Part shown: piece by piece, positions 1-14,100 of the stretch | How positions within the stretch are numbered: position 1 is the stretch's first letter | Layout of the letters: every line of letters begins with the position of its first letter | Source of the DNA: Stichopus chloronotus | Taxonomy: Eukaryota; Echinodermata; Holothuroidea; Aspidochirotida; Stichopodidae | Length of the DNA stretch: 64,000 nucleotides | Reading direction: 5' to 3' | Assembly (NCBI GenBank): GCA_021234535.1 | Contig: CM037842.1 | Coordinates: 24,243,106 to 24,307,105 of the forward strand | The notes under the pieces: model-generated | Seen by the model: only the letters and a program-made list of their open reading frames with translations | What the model was told of the DNA's origin: nothing | The model's database searches: none | Program-made: the position numbers and the translations under genes

Positions 1-2267
1 TGAAGATAAAAAGTTGACGAATGTCAAGAAACACTCTGCCCTTGTAAATGACTTGGGGACCAAAAAAGGAAATCACTCCACAAAAGTTACAGCAGGTTGA
101 AATTTATTTTGTGGGAGAAATTAGAAATAAGGGAAAATCAATGGACAAATTATGCCATGAAAAATGAAGAAAAGCGTTTACCAAATTACTTACATATGCT
201 CGTGTTTACAATCAACAAAAAAGAAAAGAAATTGTCCCTTTAATGGCATATCCAATAATGTAAAAATTTATCTAACAAGTTTTGCTGTACATTGAATGGT
301 TTAGAAGGTGTTTTGGATATATGGTTTAACGTGTATAAAAAGAACATTTTCTTAAAAACAAATAACATTGCTAAAAGAAAAGAAGAAGAAAAACAAACTA
401 GAGAGCAAGTTGTTTATTGAAGGATGGATAAATAAAAAAAAATAAGCATTTGCAAACATTTTTTCAATCTCAAACGAACAGATGAAATACAGCATTTATC
501 AATTACTTACACAATACTAACCCAGCCACAATCAATTAAAGGGGAAATCAGGGTTTATTTTCACAATTTATTTCACTGCAATTCCCCACCGGGTTTTGCA
601 CAATGAGTTATAACTAACAAATATGATCAAGATTATCTCAAAACATGTGGACAATTTCGAGAAACGAGTCAAACTTGCAAAAAATCGGTGAAGAACTCGG
701 AAAGTCTGTAACATCCATATTCATCAAATCAAATATGAATATTCAATACTATCGCCTTCTCAAGGTGGGGCTTCCTATTTCAGACGTATTCTACCTGTGC
801 TGTATGTATCATCAACTATCACTAAACTCTTATTTACTTAGCATTGTGCAACGCACGAACAGCATGGGAACCGTAAACATTCGGTTATGTCTAGTCATAT
901 AACGTCATTTCAGTCTTACGCTGTGATTGGTCATCGTATAGAAGAGGCTGCCTTGTCTTGTACATGGATGTTTATTTTTTGTACCTGACAAATATTAAGA
1001 GTTCTCATTCAACAGTAATGAATGCAATAATTACATTTTCTTCTACCTTCAACACCTCACCAACGTCTCTATATTTCGGTGAACAATCTGTTTAGAAAGA
1101 AAATCAACTAAAGGGGAATTTTCTCAGTCAAACCGTGATTTCCGCTTTAAGTATACAGAAACCTAGAAGTGTCGGGCCCACTAGCCTACTATTCAAGCCT
1201 CACGATATGCGCCTATGGCTCAATATGCCAACAGCTCCCTATCAGTATAAGCCATGTAAATCCATCATGTTGAATGCTTCTTGTTAGTACAGCGTAAGTA
1301 TATGTTACCGGTAGTCCAATCGTCCAGTTACATGGAGCCTTTCGTATCCAATATGCACTTTTGCAACTCAGTTTGCCACATGCTTATGCTTGATATTTAT
1401 GCAAACAGGGTTTCCACATGACAAAAAGTGCTACCGTGGAATTTGCATGGAAAAATAATGGTTGCATCCCCCTTCCCTAATGAGTGCAAGTATGGCAGTA
1501 AGGGGGGGGGGGTCTGGTGTCATCGATATTGATCAAAACACATTAGGCCTAATCAGTAATAATGAGAAATACATGAAGTCAAGTATCCAAGCTCTTTTTC
1601 ATGTATTTTTTCTACAAACCTAAGTAAACTCACAAAGCCATATCGCAAATCCCATGATATTACATAACTATTGCATATATTATAATTAAGCCTGTGGAGT
1701 TGCTATTTATTCGCGGCCCAGCTACCCGGCTTCCTGCAGTTGTGTATGCACTGCACTGTGCGACATACGAAAGCAGTGCATGCTACATTTGCATACTGAA
1801 GACACAGCCCCTTTGTGCATCATTGGTCAATCTGTAGCTTCATCATCGTCAATTGGTCAATGTAAACACTGCAGAGATGTATAGTATACAGTTCGCGCAG
1901 GGAGCTTTTGTCCTGCTTCGAGGTGGTCTTCAACTCATTGGGACACGGATTTAAAACACCGGGCTTAACAGGGAGTTCAAGGTCGGGGCAAGCCCAGTTC
2001 CGTGGGAACAATGTATTATTTACTTTCATTGTTACCTGTCCACCTCACCAATTGAAAAGACACTTACACAAATGCACACATTAGCACTCAGGCAGGAGGA
2101 AGTAAACTGATCCAGCCAAACCTTGTCTGGTGTCACCACCTACAGTACTGCAAATAACACTGCTGATTTTTCATTTGATCAAGAAACTGCTGACTCAAGC
2201 AGTACTTCCATGATGCACTGGAGGGGGACTGATGGAACATATGAACATCCATAGCATAACAAGGGTT
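1..2267. other. No gene seen
   Basis: AT-rich DNA with an A-rich first 500 bp, a G-run at about 1502-1511 and no frame with coding character. Short open frames at 645-902 and 1820-2029 resemble nothing known. Confidence 0.6.
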
Positions 2268-2640
2268 TCAGAATTTTGCCCCCAGTTCCCCTAGATGACC
2301 TTTGACCTCCCACAAACAACAGGGCACACCTTCTAAATACGGGAAACCTACATGCCAAGTTTGACTTTCATCTGACATTCCCCTATTGAGTTATAGCATA
2401 CCAAAGCAAAACAAACTTTTGCCCCCAGTTCCCCCAGATGACCTTTGACCTCCACCAAAAACGATAGGGCACACCTTCTCAATACGGCAAACCTACATAC
2501 CAAGTTTGACTTGCATCGGACTTTCCCCTATTGAGTTAGAGCGTACCTAAGCAAGTGTCACAGATGCACACACACACACACACACCCCCAACCTGACTGC
2601 ATAGGTTCCTTTGCTGATGCAAGGAACCAAAAATGTAACC
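2268..2640 (+). repeat. Dispersed repeat: two 135-bp tandem units, CA run and conserved tail
   Basis: Units near 2270 and 2412 share TTGCCCCCAGTTCCC, TGACCTTTGACCTCC and CCCCTATTGAGTTA. These are followed by (CA)n and a tail CTGCATAGGTTCC...GCAAGGAACCAAAAA. A second, diverged copy lies at 7880-8320. Confidence 0.75.
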
Positions 2641-3267
2641 CTTTAGTCTTTGCCAAGATACTAGTATAAGATTAATCTGCAATTATCACTCCCAAAGGAA
2701 CTTCACTACAATAGTATTGAAAAAAAAACCTTCACATTTACATAAAATCTGCAAGGAAAACAATTGTTTTGAATGATTCAATAATTTATGGCCCATTCTT
2801 AAGTTAGATGCACAAATATTGAACATGCATGAATAGGGTTCCACAGTACCACTATAATGCTAATTTGACAATTAAACCTTCCACATTGTAAAATCTGCAG
2901 AAAAAGAAATGATTTCCATGACTTCATAAAATGGACCATATTGTAAGATCACAAAAGTACGGTCAATTTGTGAGACCCCAACATCATGAACGCTAAGTTC
3001 AGCAACACCACCATAACACTGATGCAAATTATAGCACTCAAATCTGTACAAAAACAAAGCCTTCTGCATGATTTCTTCAAATGGTCCATTTGTTCATTTG
3101 GATGTGTACACCTCAACAGCACCACTAGCAGTGAGCAAATGACACAAAGCTACATTATAACACAAACGAAGAAGCATTTTGCACAATTTCATTACATGGC
3201 CAATACTTGTATGGCCCATTCAGGGCTTGGACCCACAATCCTCAGCATCAAAATGTAGAAGAAAATG

Positions 3268-6200
3268 AAGAGGGCAATCAATGGAGTTGCTTAGTGTATA
3301 TCATCGCAGTCAAGCATCAATTTGTATAGGCCTACAGCATTTGAAAGTAATTCCTCAATTGCATCTACTGCATGAGAATACCACTAAGGAAATGCTGTAT
3401 AATACAGCAGTATAATTCACACCATAGACTAAGTACAGTCACTGACAGCAAAAAAATGTACACAAGGTTTCTCAATGATTTTACCTTTGCATAGGCAAGC
3501 ACTGTTCAACACAATTTGATATTTTGTCTCAACTATCTCTTGGACCAGCTGAATGAGCTCACTGCAACTTCAATGTTTTCTTATACCAACAACTCACAGA
3601 AATTTTTAGAATTTTATACCAAACATACACAATGTTTGCATGAAATTTATATATTAGAGAGGCAAAAGTGAGAACATTAAATGGTGAACCATGGAGTCTG
3701 GCCTACAGCACTCTGATGACACAGAGGAGAACTACTGCGAGCATCCAGACAGAATTTAGTAATATTAAGTAATAATTGAGTAATATTTATAGTAATATTG
3801 ACAGAATTTGCTACTATTTATGGTAATTTCGCCAGTTGCAGGCCTTTTGCATTTCAGCATAATGTCAAGCCCGGTGGCGGACATAAATTTACCACAGGAG
3901 GACTAGTTCTGCTAAAATTTTTACGTTTACCTTACAGTTACACTAACATTAGTCTACAGTAATTCAAGCATTGCCTAGGCTATTTGGCATGGATGTCCCT
4001 TCACCATCACCAGCTAGAACAGTCCCAGTAGGGTGCACTGGAGCATGGACAGACATCTGTGGTAATGTATGCATATACCTATGTAAAGGTACACTGTGGC
4101 AGCTAGTCACAAGTCTAGTCACTATGCTGTTGGTGTAAGGGGTTAGTATAGGGTACTAGGAGAGGCATTTAACAACCATATTGTGGGACATATAGAAAGC
4201 TAAAGCATGTTTGCACTTCACAGGGTTGCCATGGGAATGCAATAGACCCTGGCAATGCTGATAAGTGACATAACATGCCTGCATAGCTGCTACAACTTGA
4301 ACATTAACAGTTCTGATGATCTGGGGAATAAAATTGGAGCAAAATTATTTGTTAAAAATCAGCAAATTTCTAGTTTCAATTCAACAAAAAAAATATTTAT
4401 ACATCTTGAATATGGTATTAATTTTGTTCAAGGGTGAGTTCTTACAAAGTTTTAAGCAATTTCTCAAATGGTTCTCAAGATTACATGCTAGGAATCCAAA
4501 CATTGGAACACAATTGAAATTTTTATTTAAAAAATCACGGCATTTAACTACATTTACCATATGTTAGACATTAGATTTTCGTATATACTGTAAGTCCTTA
4601 GGACTGTCAGGGTAATATCTCAAAAAGATCTAAAGATATTCTTGGAATTCTAATTTTAAAGATCAGCAAATATCAATATAGCTACCATGGAAGTAATATA
4701 TCTTGATCAATGTGTTTTCCAATAAGTCCTAAGAAAGTTTTAGGGCTATTGCTACAAGTTCTCAAAATATGCTGGAAATCCAAATTTTGGAGTAAATTTG
4801 GCATTTTTCTTGTCTTGAAGATCAGCAAATTTTCATTTGAGTATATAAATTATCGTAAACAGCGTGTTCCTTGGTAAGTCCTTAAAATGCTTTTACTTCA
4901 GTGGTCTCTCATAATTCTCAATATATACAGAAAGTCCACACTTTCGTGCAATTTTAAAAGAAATCAGTCAATTTTATTTACTTTCCTACAAAGATGATAT
5001 GTTCAAGATATATCTTGAACATTGTGTTATCAGATGAGCCCATACAAAGTTTTAGGGTGATAGTTCACATAGTTTAAAGGATATGCTTGAAATCCAAACT
5101 TTGAAGCAAAATTGCTTTTCAATACAAAATCAGCAACTTTCACCAGATTTACCACCAAAGTGATATTACTTTGAACAAAGTGTACTTCTGTAAGTTTTAA
5201 ATTCATTGATCTCATAGTTTTCAATATATGCAGGAAATCCAAAAATTGACTTTTTTCCTAAACTAAAAATCAGCACATTGTACTTAACTTACTATACAGG
5301 TTATGAATCTTGGACATTGTGTTATCAGGTAAGTACTTACAAAATTTTAATGTTATTAATGACATAGTTTGTAACATACTGTAGACTTAAAATCCAACAT
5401 TTGTGCAAAATTGGCTTTTTTTTTTAAAAAATCACCAACTTTCACTAGATTTTCCACTAAAATAACATTAGCTCAGAAAAAGTGTACTTCTGTTAGCCCT
5501 TACAAAGTTTAACTTCATTGGTCACATAGTTCACAAGCAGGAAATCAAATTTTAGTGAAAAATGAGCTTTTTTTTTCTGATAATCAGCAAATTGTACTCA
5601 ATTTACTATAAAGATGATACATCTTACAGAGTGTGTTCTCAGGTAAGTTCACACAAAGTTTTAAGGTAATTGCTGAAATAGTTTGTAACATATGCTTGAA
5701 ATCCAAATTTGTAGCAACATTACCCTTTTCTCAAAAATCAACAACTTTCACTACATGTATCATTGAACTGATATTGACTTAAACAAAGTGTACTTCCATT
5801 AGCCTTACAAAGATTTAACTTCATTGGTTGAACAGTTCTCAAGATATGCAGGAAATCCAAATCTGATTAGAAAATTACCTTTTTTTTCTCAATTACCAGC
5901 AAATTGTACTTCATTTATTACAAAGATGATAACTCTTGAAAACTGTGTCATCAGGTAAGTCCTTACAAAGTTTCAGGGCTATTGCTCACGAAGTTCTTCA
6001 GATATGCTAGAAATCCCAACTTTGGTGCAAAATTGGGTTTTTTCCTCCAAAATCAGCAAATTTGACTCAGTTTACCACAAAACTAATTCACCTTGGATAT
6101 TTTGACCTTATGTACAACCTTACCAAGTTTTAACTTAAATGCTCATATACTTTTCAAGGTATTCTGGAAACACCAAAATTTGGACAGGCGCAGATGCACA

Positions 6201-6790
6201 CACAAACACGCACACATCACGACCCATGCCATATCTCTTACACTAAACTGAGAGTCCTTCCAACCTCACCTCTAGATTGTTTCACTTAGGTTCAACTTGG
6301 TGCATATTGTTCCCCATTGCCTTAGAGCAGTTTCATCACCTCATGCTGTGATTATTCACATGGTCAATTAAACATCGATCTCATAAAGTACGGTTCAAGT
6401 GTGCCAATCTAATGTCTAGGCTTTTTTGAACTGCAGTGCAGGGGGCTGGGTATTAGGTGTCATGTTGATAGGCAAAACATATGTGTAATTAAGCATGACG
6501 AGGGTCAATAGAACATTTTAACATAATCATACTGCCATGCACACACATGCACACACACACATCGGCATGGACACATTTTCATTTATAGCACCTAAAAGAA
6601 CCTGGCTGTACCCATGGTCACTGTACCACACGGTAATCCTGGGGCGTTGCTACTTATCCACCCCATGTGTTTCCATGACAACCATTCTCCAATGGGTGCA
6701 CAGCACAATCTGTAGTATGTTGCACTAGTCATCTGACTGCAACATCTCATCTTAGCCGATACTGTATAAGGTGATGAGGTAATTACCATC
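3268..6790 (+). repeat. Composite element: GAGGGCAAT start, dimeric satellite, CA run, conserved end
   Basis: Starts with a block GAGGGCAATCAATGGAGTTG (3268). From about 4300 to 6180 there is a tandem array of about 150-bp monomers (anchors TAAGTCCTTACAAAG... near 4590, 4723, 4873, 5032, 5190, 5330, 5495, 5642, 5799, 5953, 6108). Then come CA-rich DNA and a block with CCCATGGTCA, CATGTGTTTCCATGACAACC and CTCCAATGGGTGCACAG to 6790. A shorter copy with the same order occurs at 50384-51270. Confidence 0.7.
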
Positions 6791-7879
6791 ATAGTACTAA
6801 ACTGACATACCCACACTGCAAAATATATGTGATATGAAAAGACGCCTTTTGCAAGATTTAACAAGAGCCCAATGGGCACTGTGGTTCCTTGCAAAGATAT
6901 TAGGGCAAGTGAGAATTTGGGTACTCAAAACTGGGGGCCCCAAAATTGGGGCTTCCAAGAATGGGGCCAAAAGAAAACCAAAAAGATAAGATTATGTTTG
7001 ATCCTAACTTTTTCTCTATTTTTAAATGTACACACGAGGTTGTACATGAACGGACTATGTCTTTCAATGAAGGAAAATGACAGTAACTACTTCGAAAAGC
7101 AATGCGATTGGCATAAAAACAGAAATCATTTTGACAATTAACGGTTCTTACTACATCCATCTACACAATGAATATGCAACAGTACAGGTCTCACTAGTGT
7201 ATCAAAAACATACTACTCAAGTCGTCGCTCCTTGGTAGGTATTGGGAATTGTAGTATTTAGTGAAAGGAAACACTGTATTTACAAATAACCTACCAACTG
7301 AACACAACCTTGCCCGCGGTGTTAGCGATCCTGAGTTGTTAACTGAATATTCAATACTACTATACTTCCCATTAGCTTGCTAAAAGAAGCACACCGTTGA
7401 TTTGAATGAAAACTGTCAACCACTAAATTATCGTATTCTACAGTTTTTGTCGTTATGTTAGAAGAATTTAAATCATATGGCAAAATTAACCAACTGACAC
7501 CTATTTATTTTCCAAGATTGTCTGAATGGTGTAATCAAAAGCCTTACCAAACTTTTGGAGATGAAATTTCAATGCATTTACTTTTTGCTTATGCACACAA
7601 TCACTTTAACTGTGTCACTGAAAGCACAAACTGGCAATGGGAACTTTACACACTGTAGCCCATACTGAGCTTTTCAACTAATTCGTATGGTAACTTATAA
7701 CAGGGCAGCTCCCTGCTATAACTGCAATAATGGTGTTAAGGCTAATATTATTGATTCAGAGTGAAAATTTTACCCTTCCCTCTATTAATAGGCATTAAAT
7801 TTCACAGGGTCGTGAACCTGTCAATAGCAGACAACCCTATCACATTTAAACCAAATCTGACCCACAGTTATGGAAATAT

Positions 7880-8320
7880 GGCAGCTTTAAATTTTTTTAT
7901 GTTTGACCCCATAACCTCATTAATATGCAAGATATGGACACCAAAAACAACAGGGCACTTCTACGCACTATGACGGAACTGTGCACCAAGTATAAGTTTT
8001 ATCAAACTTGCCCATATTGAGTTAGAGTGTACCCAAGATGTGTCTCAACACACACACACATACATACAGCTTTGTTTTCCATTCATTCTGAGGACCTCAT
8101 TGTGCTTTCTTTTGTTTTTTCTTCCTCAACACTAACCTTAACAATAGACTGTCTATTGTTAATCTTGAGAGGACCGGAGAAATCTACTGAATTCTCTACA
8201 GAGCACCTAGAATCTATTGTTTCGGTCCTCGATCCCACCAGAAAACAAGGGCACGTACATACGCACACATACACACACACACCAACTTGACTGCATAGGT
8301 TGCAAGGAACCAAAAACTGG
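7880..8320 (+). repeat. Second copy of the CA-run dispersed repeat
   Basis: Shares CAACAGGGCAC, ATTGAGTTAGAGTGTACC, CA runs and the tail CTGCATAGGTTGCAAGGAACC with the copy at 2.3-2.6 kb. A 155-residue minus-strand open frame across it (8550-8083) reads repeat sequence and is not a gene. Confidence 0.65.
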
Positions 8321-8329
8321 TTGCCAATG

Positions 8330-10317
8330 TGTACACCCACTCTGATACAGAGGTACTGCAACCACAGTGCTACTGCTGAGAACCTGAACATTCCACTTTG
8401 TAACATAAAATCTCCAAAAAAAGGAGCTGATCTCATGTTTTCATAAAACAAAACATGCCCATATGACCCATATGGGGCTTCTAGACTCCAAACTGATGAA
8501 CAACCTGATGGAACCACTTCAGTAGTACTAATGTGAAAAATCCTTAACAATGTAAGATACTAATTAGTGTGTGTGGATGTACAGAGTGGGTGTAAATATT
8601 GTCAACCAATTTTTGAATTCATGCCATGCACATCCTGATGCTTCTAAAGTAGTGGCATTTCCAGGGGATATATTACAACTTTGGAATTTTGCTACCATGG
8701 CATGTCTAACAGCAATTTCCTGTGTCAACAATCTTGGCCACGCCCTTACCATATTTTACAGATCAATTGGGCTTCACTGAGGTTGATAACAAAGGGAAGG
8801 ATGTAACTGAATCTTTCTGTAGAATAGTTCCAACTATATACTTGTTATCTTGATAGGCTGACCAGGGAGCCGGTGAAGAGGAAAAGTAAACGTATATAAA
8901 CTATAAAGTTGCTAACAGAGAAACCATCTGAATTTGCACTTAGTGATTTCAAGGGCCAATATGAAACCTTGTACCCAAATGTAGCACTACCATAGTCAAC
9001 TTAGTAAGTACTACAACCTATAACAAAAGCATTTGGTATTCTTGCAAGCAGAATGTGCAAATGCATTATAGTATCACTGAATTCATCTTGAGGCTTTTTT
9101 TTTATGAATCTGACATATTGCATAATGCAAGTATGTGTAACATGCTTGGTTATCACAGTACTAAAGTACTGTTACATACCAACAAATGAGATGTTAATGA
9201 CATCTGATGATGACTGATGCTACAACTGTATCCAATTTAAGTAAAACCTACAATGACAATAAGCCAGAAACAAGGGGAAGATCATTAAAATATTTATAAA
9301 CAAATTTGCAACTTAGAAGCTGTAGAGCACTGTACATATACATAAAAAATTACTAATAAATGTCTTTTTCTAAATCATGCTCAACGTGTGACCATTACTT
9401 GCATTTGATTAAAGTGATTGGTTCGTAATACTGAAGCAGCTGAAAGCTTGAAGCTATCAGAAAGTAACAAATGCAGTAAACTCAGCAATGAAGTAAACAT
9501 TTTCAAATGACTCAGATCTTACAGCAACTATGCTAAAAGTTAAAGCTTGTGTCAATACATTACAAGCAGATACAGTTAATATTGGTAAAGTGCAGAACTG
9601 ACTTGACTTTACTTACTCATTTTTACTTTTTCTTGCTGTAAACAAATCAAAACAAAATGTACTGTAAATGTCTTGCAAAAATGTGTAAAAACCACTTGCT
9701 CAGAATTAGTATACTTCTACTCAAAAAGCATTGCTAGAGAGGCAAGACTTTATCTCCAATTTTTGATATAAGCACATACCGCACATTGAAGACAATCCTA
9801 GGAAGTCACACTGTATAAGTACTGCAGTAGAATTCCAATTTATAGGTAGATGAATGTATTTCAAGTTGATTAAAATTTAACTGCATTTTTTTTTCCTGAG
9901 CAATCATTAGATTCCATCAAACAGCAAAGATCCTGCATGTGGCTACTTGCCACATAATGTAGCAAAACAAACAAAATCCTCTAATGCATCAAGCAAATGC
10001 ATATGGTATTACAGCGACATGAAATTTCAAGTGATACTTTACAGATTTTTTAATTAATAACTGAGAATAACTTGTAATGAGTCTTGGATTAATCTCAATG
10101 CTATTTAAACTTTTCTTGTGTTAAATGAGCTAAAAAACAAATACCTTGTTTGTTGTATCATCATGAGGTTATGATTGACCAAGTTTTGAAGATCGTATGT
10201 CTGCTAACCTTACATGGCCAAGACAATATATGCTTTCTTATTGTCTTCATTAAAAGTAACAAATAATTCCCCGTAAAACGTATGTACCATTTCCATGCAA
10301 TTTCAATTTTTTTTTTA

Positions 10318-10394
<77 letters not shown>

Positions 10395-10979
10395 GAATGC
10401 AGCATTCTTTCTTCACTGCAGAACTACAAATAATCTAAAGGGTCTAACAGCATTTAGCCAGATTAACATATAATACAACAAGGCAATTAAGGGTGGTCAG
10501 ACTTAAATTCAGTCAAATACTTTTTAGTGACCTCACATGAACTGGTATAAGAATGAAATGTAGTGAGTTCTTCCTTACCAAATTAAAGCAACTGCAGTAC
10601 AACCTACGTCAAGTTTAAGTTTGCAGGGCATTTTAGTTCCTGACCTACTACATCTTTAAATTTTCCACATTTCAACACCAGTGACTAAAAATAAACTTTA
10701 ATTTGCATTGACAATCGCTGCCACCCGCCCATTGCTTCCCTTATCTAAAGTCTGCATTAAAACCATCTTTTGAAAATTAGGCATGTTTCTACAAAGTCTA
10801 ACCAATGGTACCAATTTACCAACACACACTTATTTGAAATTGAGTGACATTTTTTTCCCAAGATCTCATATTTGCGAGAGTCATCTTATAACTTTAAGAG
10901 AGATACCAATACATACCATACAGCACACAGTTCTAGCAACCTTTACAATTATGAGTTAATACACATTAAAGTTGTATTT
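8330..10979. other. No gene seen; 3' flank of gene A
   Basis: AT-rich sequence with the (ATG)n block. Any further cytoplasmic exons of gene A would lie here on the minus strand; none could be recognised. Confidence 0.5.
10316..10393 (+). repeat. (ATG)n microsatellite
   Basis: About 26 near-perfect copies of ATG/GAT, giving a poly-Met open frame that is not a gene. Confidence 0.95.
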
Positions 10980-11155
10980 TCACCTTCGCTGGCAACATTG
11001 CATAACCTTTTGTGTATGAGCATCGTATTGTGCTAAAATGAAACACAAACCTCTGAAGCAGACAAAAGCAAGAACAGCAAGAATAAAAACACAAACAATG
11101 GCTGCAGGTATGACCACAATAAGTGCCACTTGAGTAGTTGAAGGAGGCTGAGGAA
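10980..11155 (-). CDS. Gene A exon 5: transmembrane segment and short tail
   Basis: Acceptor TTTGTCTAG|TT at phase 1. A Pro/Thr-rich stalk (VPQPPSTTQ) is followed by a strongly hydrophobic run of about 23 residues (VALIVVIPAAIVCVFILAVL and onward) and then a mixed tail ending QCCQRR. The frame stops at TGA 10982-10980. The bases CGAAG|GTGAAA at the stop also form a fair splice donor, so the stop may be read only when the intron is retained. An extended open frame on the same strand here runs in the wrong frame. Confidence 0.75.
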
Positions 11156-14100
11156 CTAGACAAATGAAAAAATAAGTGAGATAAAATTAACTGGGGGTGA
11201 ATTAGATGAATGTAACTAGCGATAGCTCCAAAAGAGGATATGTAATAAATCAAGTGAACAACTTCAAAGTGATATCTTTACTAAAAATATCTACCTGATG
11301 CTTGGACACACTAGCACATAAATACACATACAAGTGTAATTAATTCCCAGTTATTTAAATGCATTCAGAGCATGAACACCCAACGTGTATTGCCAACAGA
11401 GCATGACGTGTACGTGGAAATGTGTTACTATTCAAACACTTGTATACTAAGTGCAAGTGCCACAAAATAGGCTGAATTTTCTGTGTAAATTAAGGGTGAG
11501 ATGTTTTCTTTATCTCCTGGTTCCTAGTAAAAGGTGACAATCCTACGGGAAATTTACTTTTATGTGAGAAAACTTCCTCACTCCATGGGTTATTGTGCTG
11601 TATTAACCAGCAGGATGGACTAAAAGATAGGGTTTTCCTGTTTACTCACCAAACAGAGAAATACCTTCCATGCATATAATAATACTGAATTACACTGCCT
11701 CTTCACTCTGCCAAAGGGTGTGAAGAGACAGTCCTGGATGAGTTTTTCTCTCTCAAAGCTTCATACATAAGTAACAACTGACGGTATGTGTGTCATCATG
11801 GACGTGTGTGTCCCAGATGTATGTGTGTGTCCTATTGTCAATACAACAACATATCCTGTATTGCACTACATACTGTACCCATAATATTGAAATTAATGTT
11901 TGCTCATATCGATGTAGATAAGTTAAACCTTGGTCTATAGCCTTTACTAACAATATACTATAGTGGCACATGCTAAATATTTCTATAAATTTACCAACAG
12001 ACCCTGAAACATTCAAGGCTATTTGCCAACACTTTCCATTCTTATTTCAAAGTCACTGGGAAGCTTGTCATTAGCAACAACACAAATAAAGCAATCTTAG
12101 TGGTTCATCATTATTACATCACACATGTACATAAAAGTCTTAGACATTTGTGACTAGATTTTTTAGTGTACAGCACCGTAGTTATCACCTTCATTACTTC
12201 AGTTACAGTAGCAAAAGCATAGACTCAACTTACAAAAGAAATGGGCAGAAGTGTTTTGGCTGTTAACTATATGTTTCACTCTGAGAGGACAGCTACTATG
12301 AATAATAAAAACAATCTACCATAAAAGAGTAGTAAAAATGAGAATTCTAAAGAGAAATTTGATTCTTGTGATTTTGCAGTTCGAAGGCTAGGCCCTTCAC
12401 TGAAACATGAGTACTGTTAGTTAACATAAGGTAGGCCCAGGCATTTAAGTACCCTCACAAAATTGTTGGAGCAGCATCAGGCCATACATCCATCCCGACA
12501 ATTGTGAACCTGATTTAAGGCTAACTAATATTCAAATGTTGGGGCTTAATTCAGAGGCCAATTATTTAAAGGCAGTAACTCGTCACCCAGAAGCTATATT
12601 TTTAGCCTCCAGAAAGCAAAATTCTCAACTGGTTCTAAGTTACAGTACTCCTTGATTGACAGCAAATTCAAATGATGCAGTGTAGCTTATATTACACAGC
12701 ATACATAGGGATCCATTGTTTTGATATTAAATGGGGAAGAATTTTAGACAGGCAGAGGGAGGAACTAGACGTAAGTGATTGGGAGAATTGAAATTGTCTG
12801 GGGTGATGAGTTTTTGTCTTTAAATGAGCACAACATCAGCACAACACACCATTGCAATGAACATAATGAAATGGGGCTTTGCTGGAGCCGACACTGAACA
12901 GGCAATAGCGAAGGCCGTGAAGAAGCCGACACTGGAGAGAATGACATGAGATTGACATTGGAGAGTATGAGATTAGGTCAACACTGGAGAGCACTACATC
13001 ATGCCAACATTGGAAAGCACGGAATGAGGCCGACGATGGAGCCAACCTCAGGCTGACAAAGGCCAATAGTAGACAATGGATCATGACATTGGAGCTAACA
13101 CGAGGCTGACATGGGAGTTTACAGCATCAGGCCAACATCAGGCTAACACTGGAGCACGACATTGGGGCACGACACAGGCCAACAACAGAGGCAAGCCCAA
13201 AAGTACAAACAAAACAGGCTGAGAATTGTGCTGTACTGTAGATGCATGGACCTTTGAACATGACAGTTAGGCCTACAATCTGCGACGAAAGTGTTGAAAC
13301 AAAATGTCAGTAGCAGTAGTGACTGCATTTTAGTTAGTAAAGTAGACACCCCCTCATCCTGTCGAAAGTTTGGTAAATCTGAAAGTAACGACATTGAATC
13401 GGGGGAACTGGTGACTTGTTCCTACAACTTTTGTCACAATAGCTTGTAACAAATGGAGAATTCCTGGAAATGGCAAATAATGCATCTCTTCAGTTAGTTT
13501 ATACAAAAAAGAGCATTTAGACTACTAATTGATCAAACTTTTACATGCTGGGGTAATGAGATCATACATATTATAAATTGCCAGATGTGCATATGCTTTG
13601 ACGCTTATCACACTTGGCTGGTAACTTATATACAAAATGCAAATCAATATATTGGAATGTTGCCGGCTTTCCCCACAAAGTGTATGCATACAGTAGCAGA
13701 TCTGCATGTTGTCGTAAGAATCATGCTTCCATATTTGAGGTTTTTAGAGGTAGAAAAAGAATCTAGATTCAAGAAAAAACAAGTAAAAAATTGTTATCTA
13801 AAGGATCACATGGCAAAGCATAACATTGACTTTAAACATTCTTGTCTGCTCGAGATACAATTATCACTTGCCACATGCACACTTTTGACAGCAGAGATAC
13901 CATTTAAGACACATTGACAAGGATTTGTTGTTTACCTGATGTAACATCAGATAAACGTTCCTGCTTAGAGCACACCTTATATACAACATTCAATAAACTT
14001 CTTTTTGAAGTAAGTTCCAAATTGTGCCATGCATGTTAATAAATTGTAACCTTTTGATACACAAGTCTTCAAACCCACCTTACTTGTAATATGGTTGATA

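Noticed and set aside
8083..8550. Longest open frame in the window (155 codons, minus)
   Set aside because: It lies across a dispersed repeat and CA/TG runs, has low-complexity Cys/Val stretches and no homology that I recognise.
10282..10473. Poly-methionine frame
   Set aside because: Product of the (ATG)n microsatellite.
13585..13917. 110-codon plus-strand frame in a gene A intron
   Set aside because: No motif, no splice or promoter support, and a short overlapping frame opens on the other strand.
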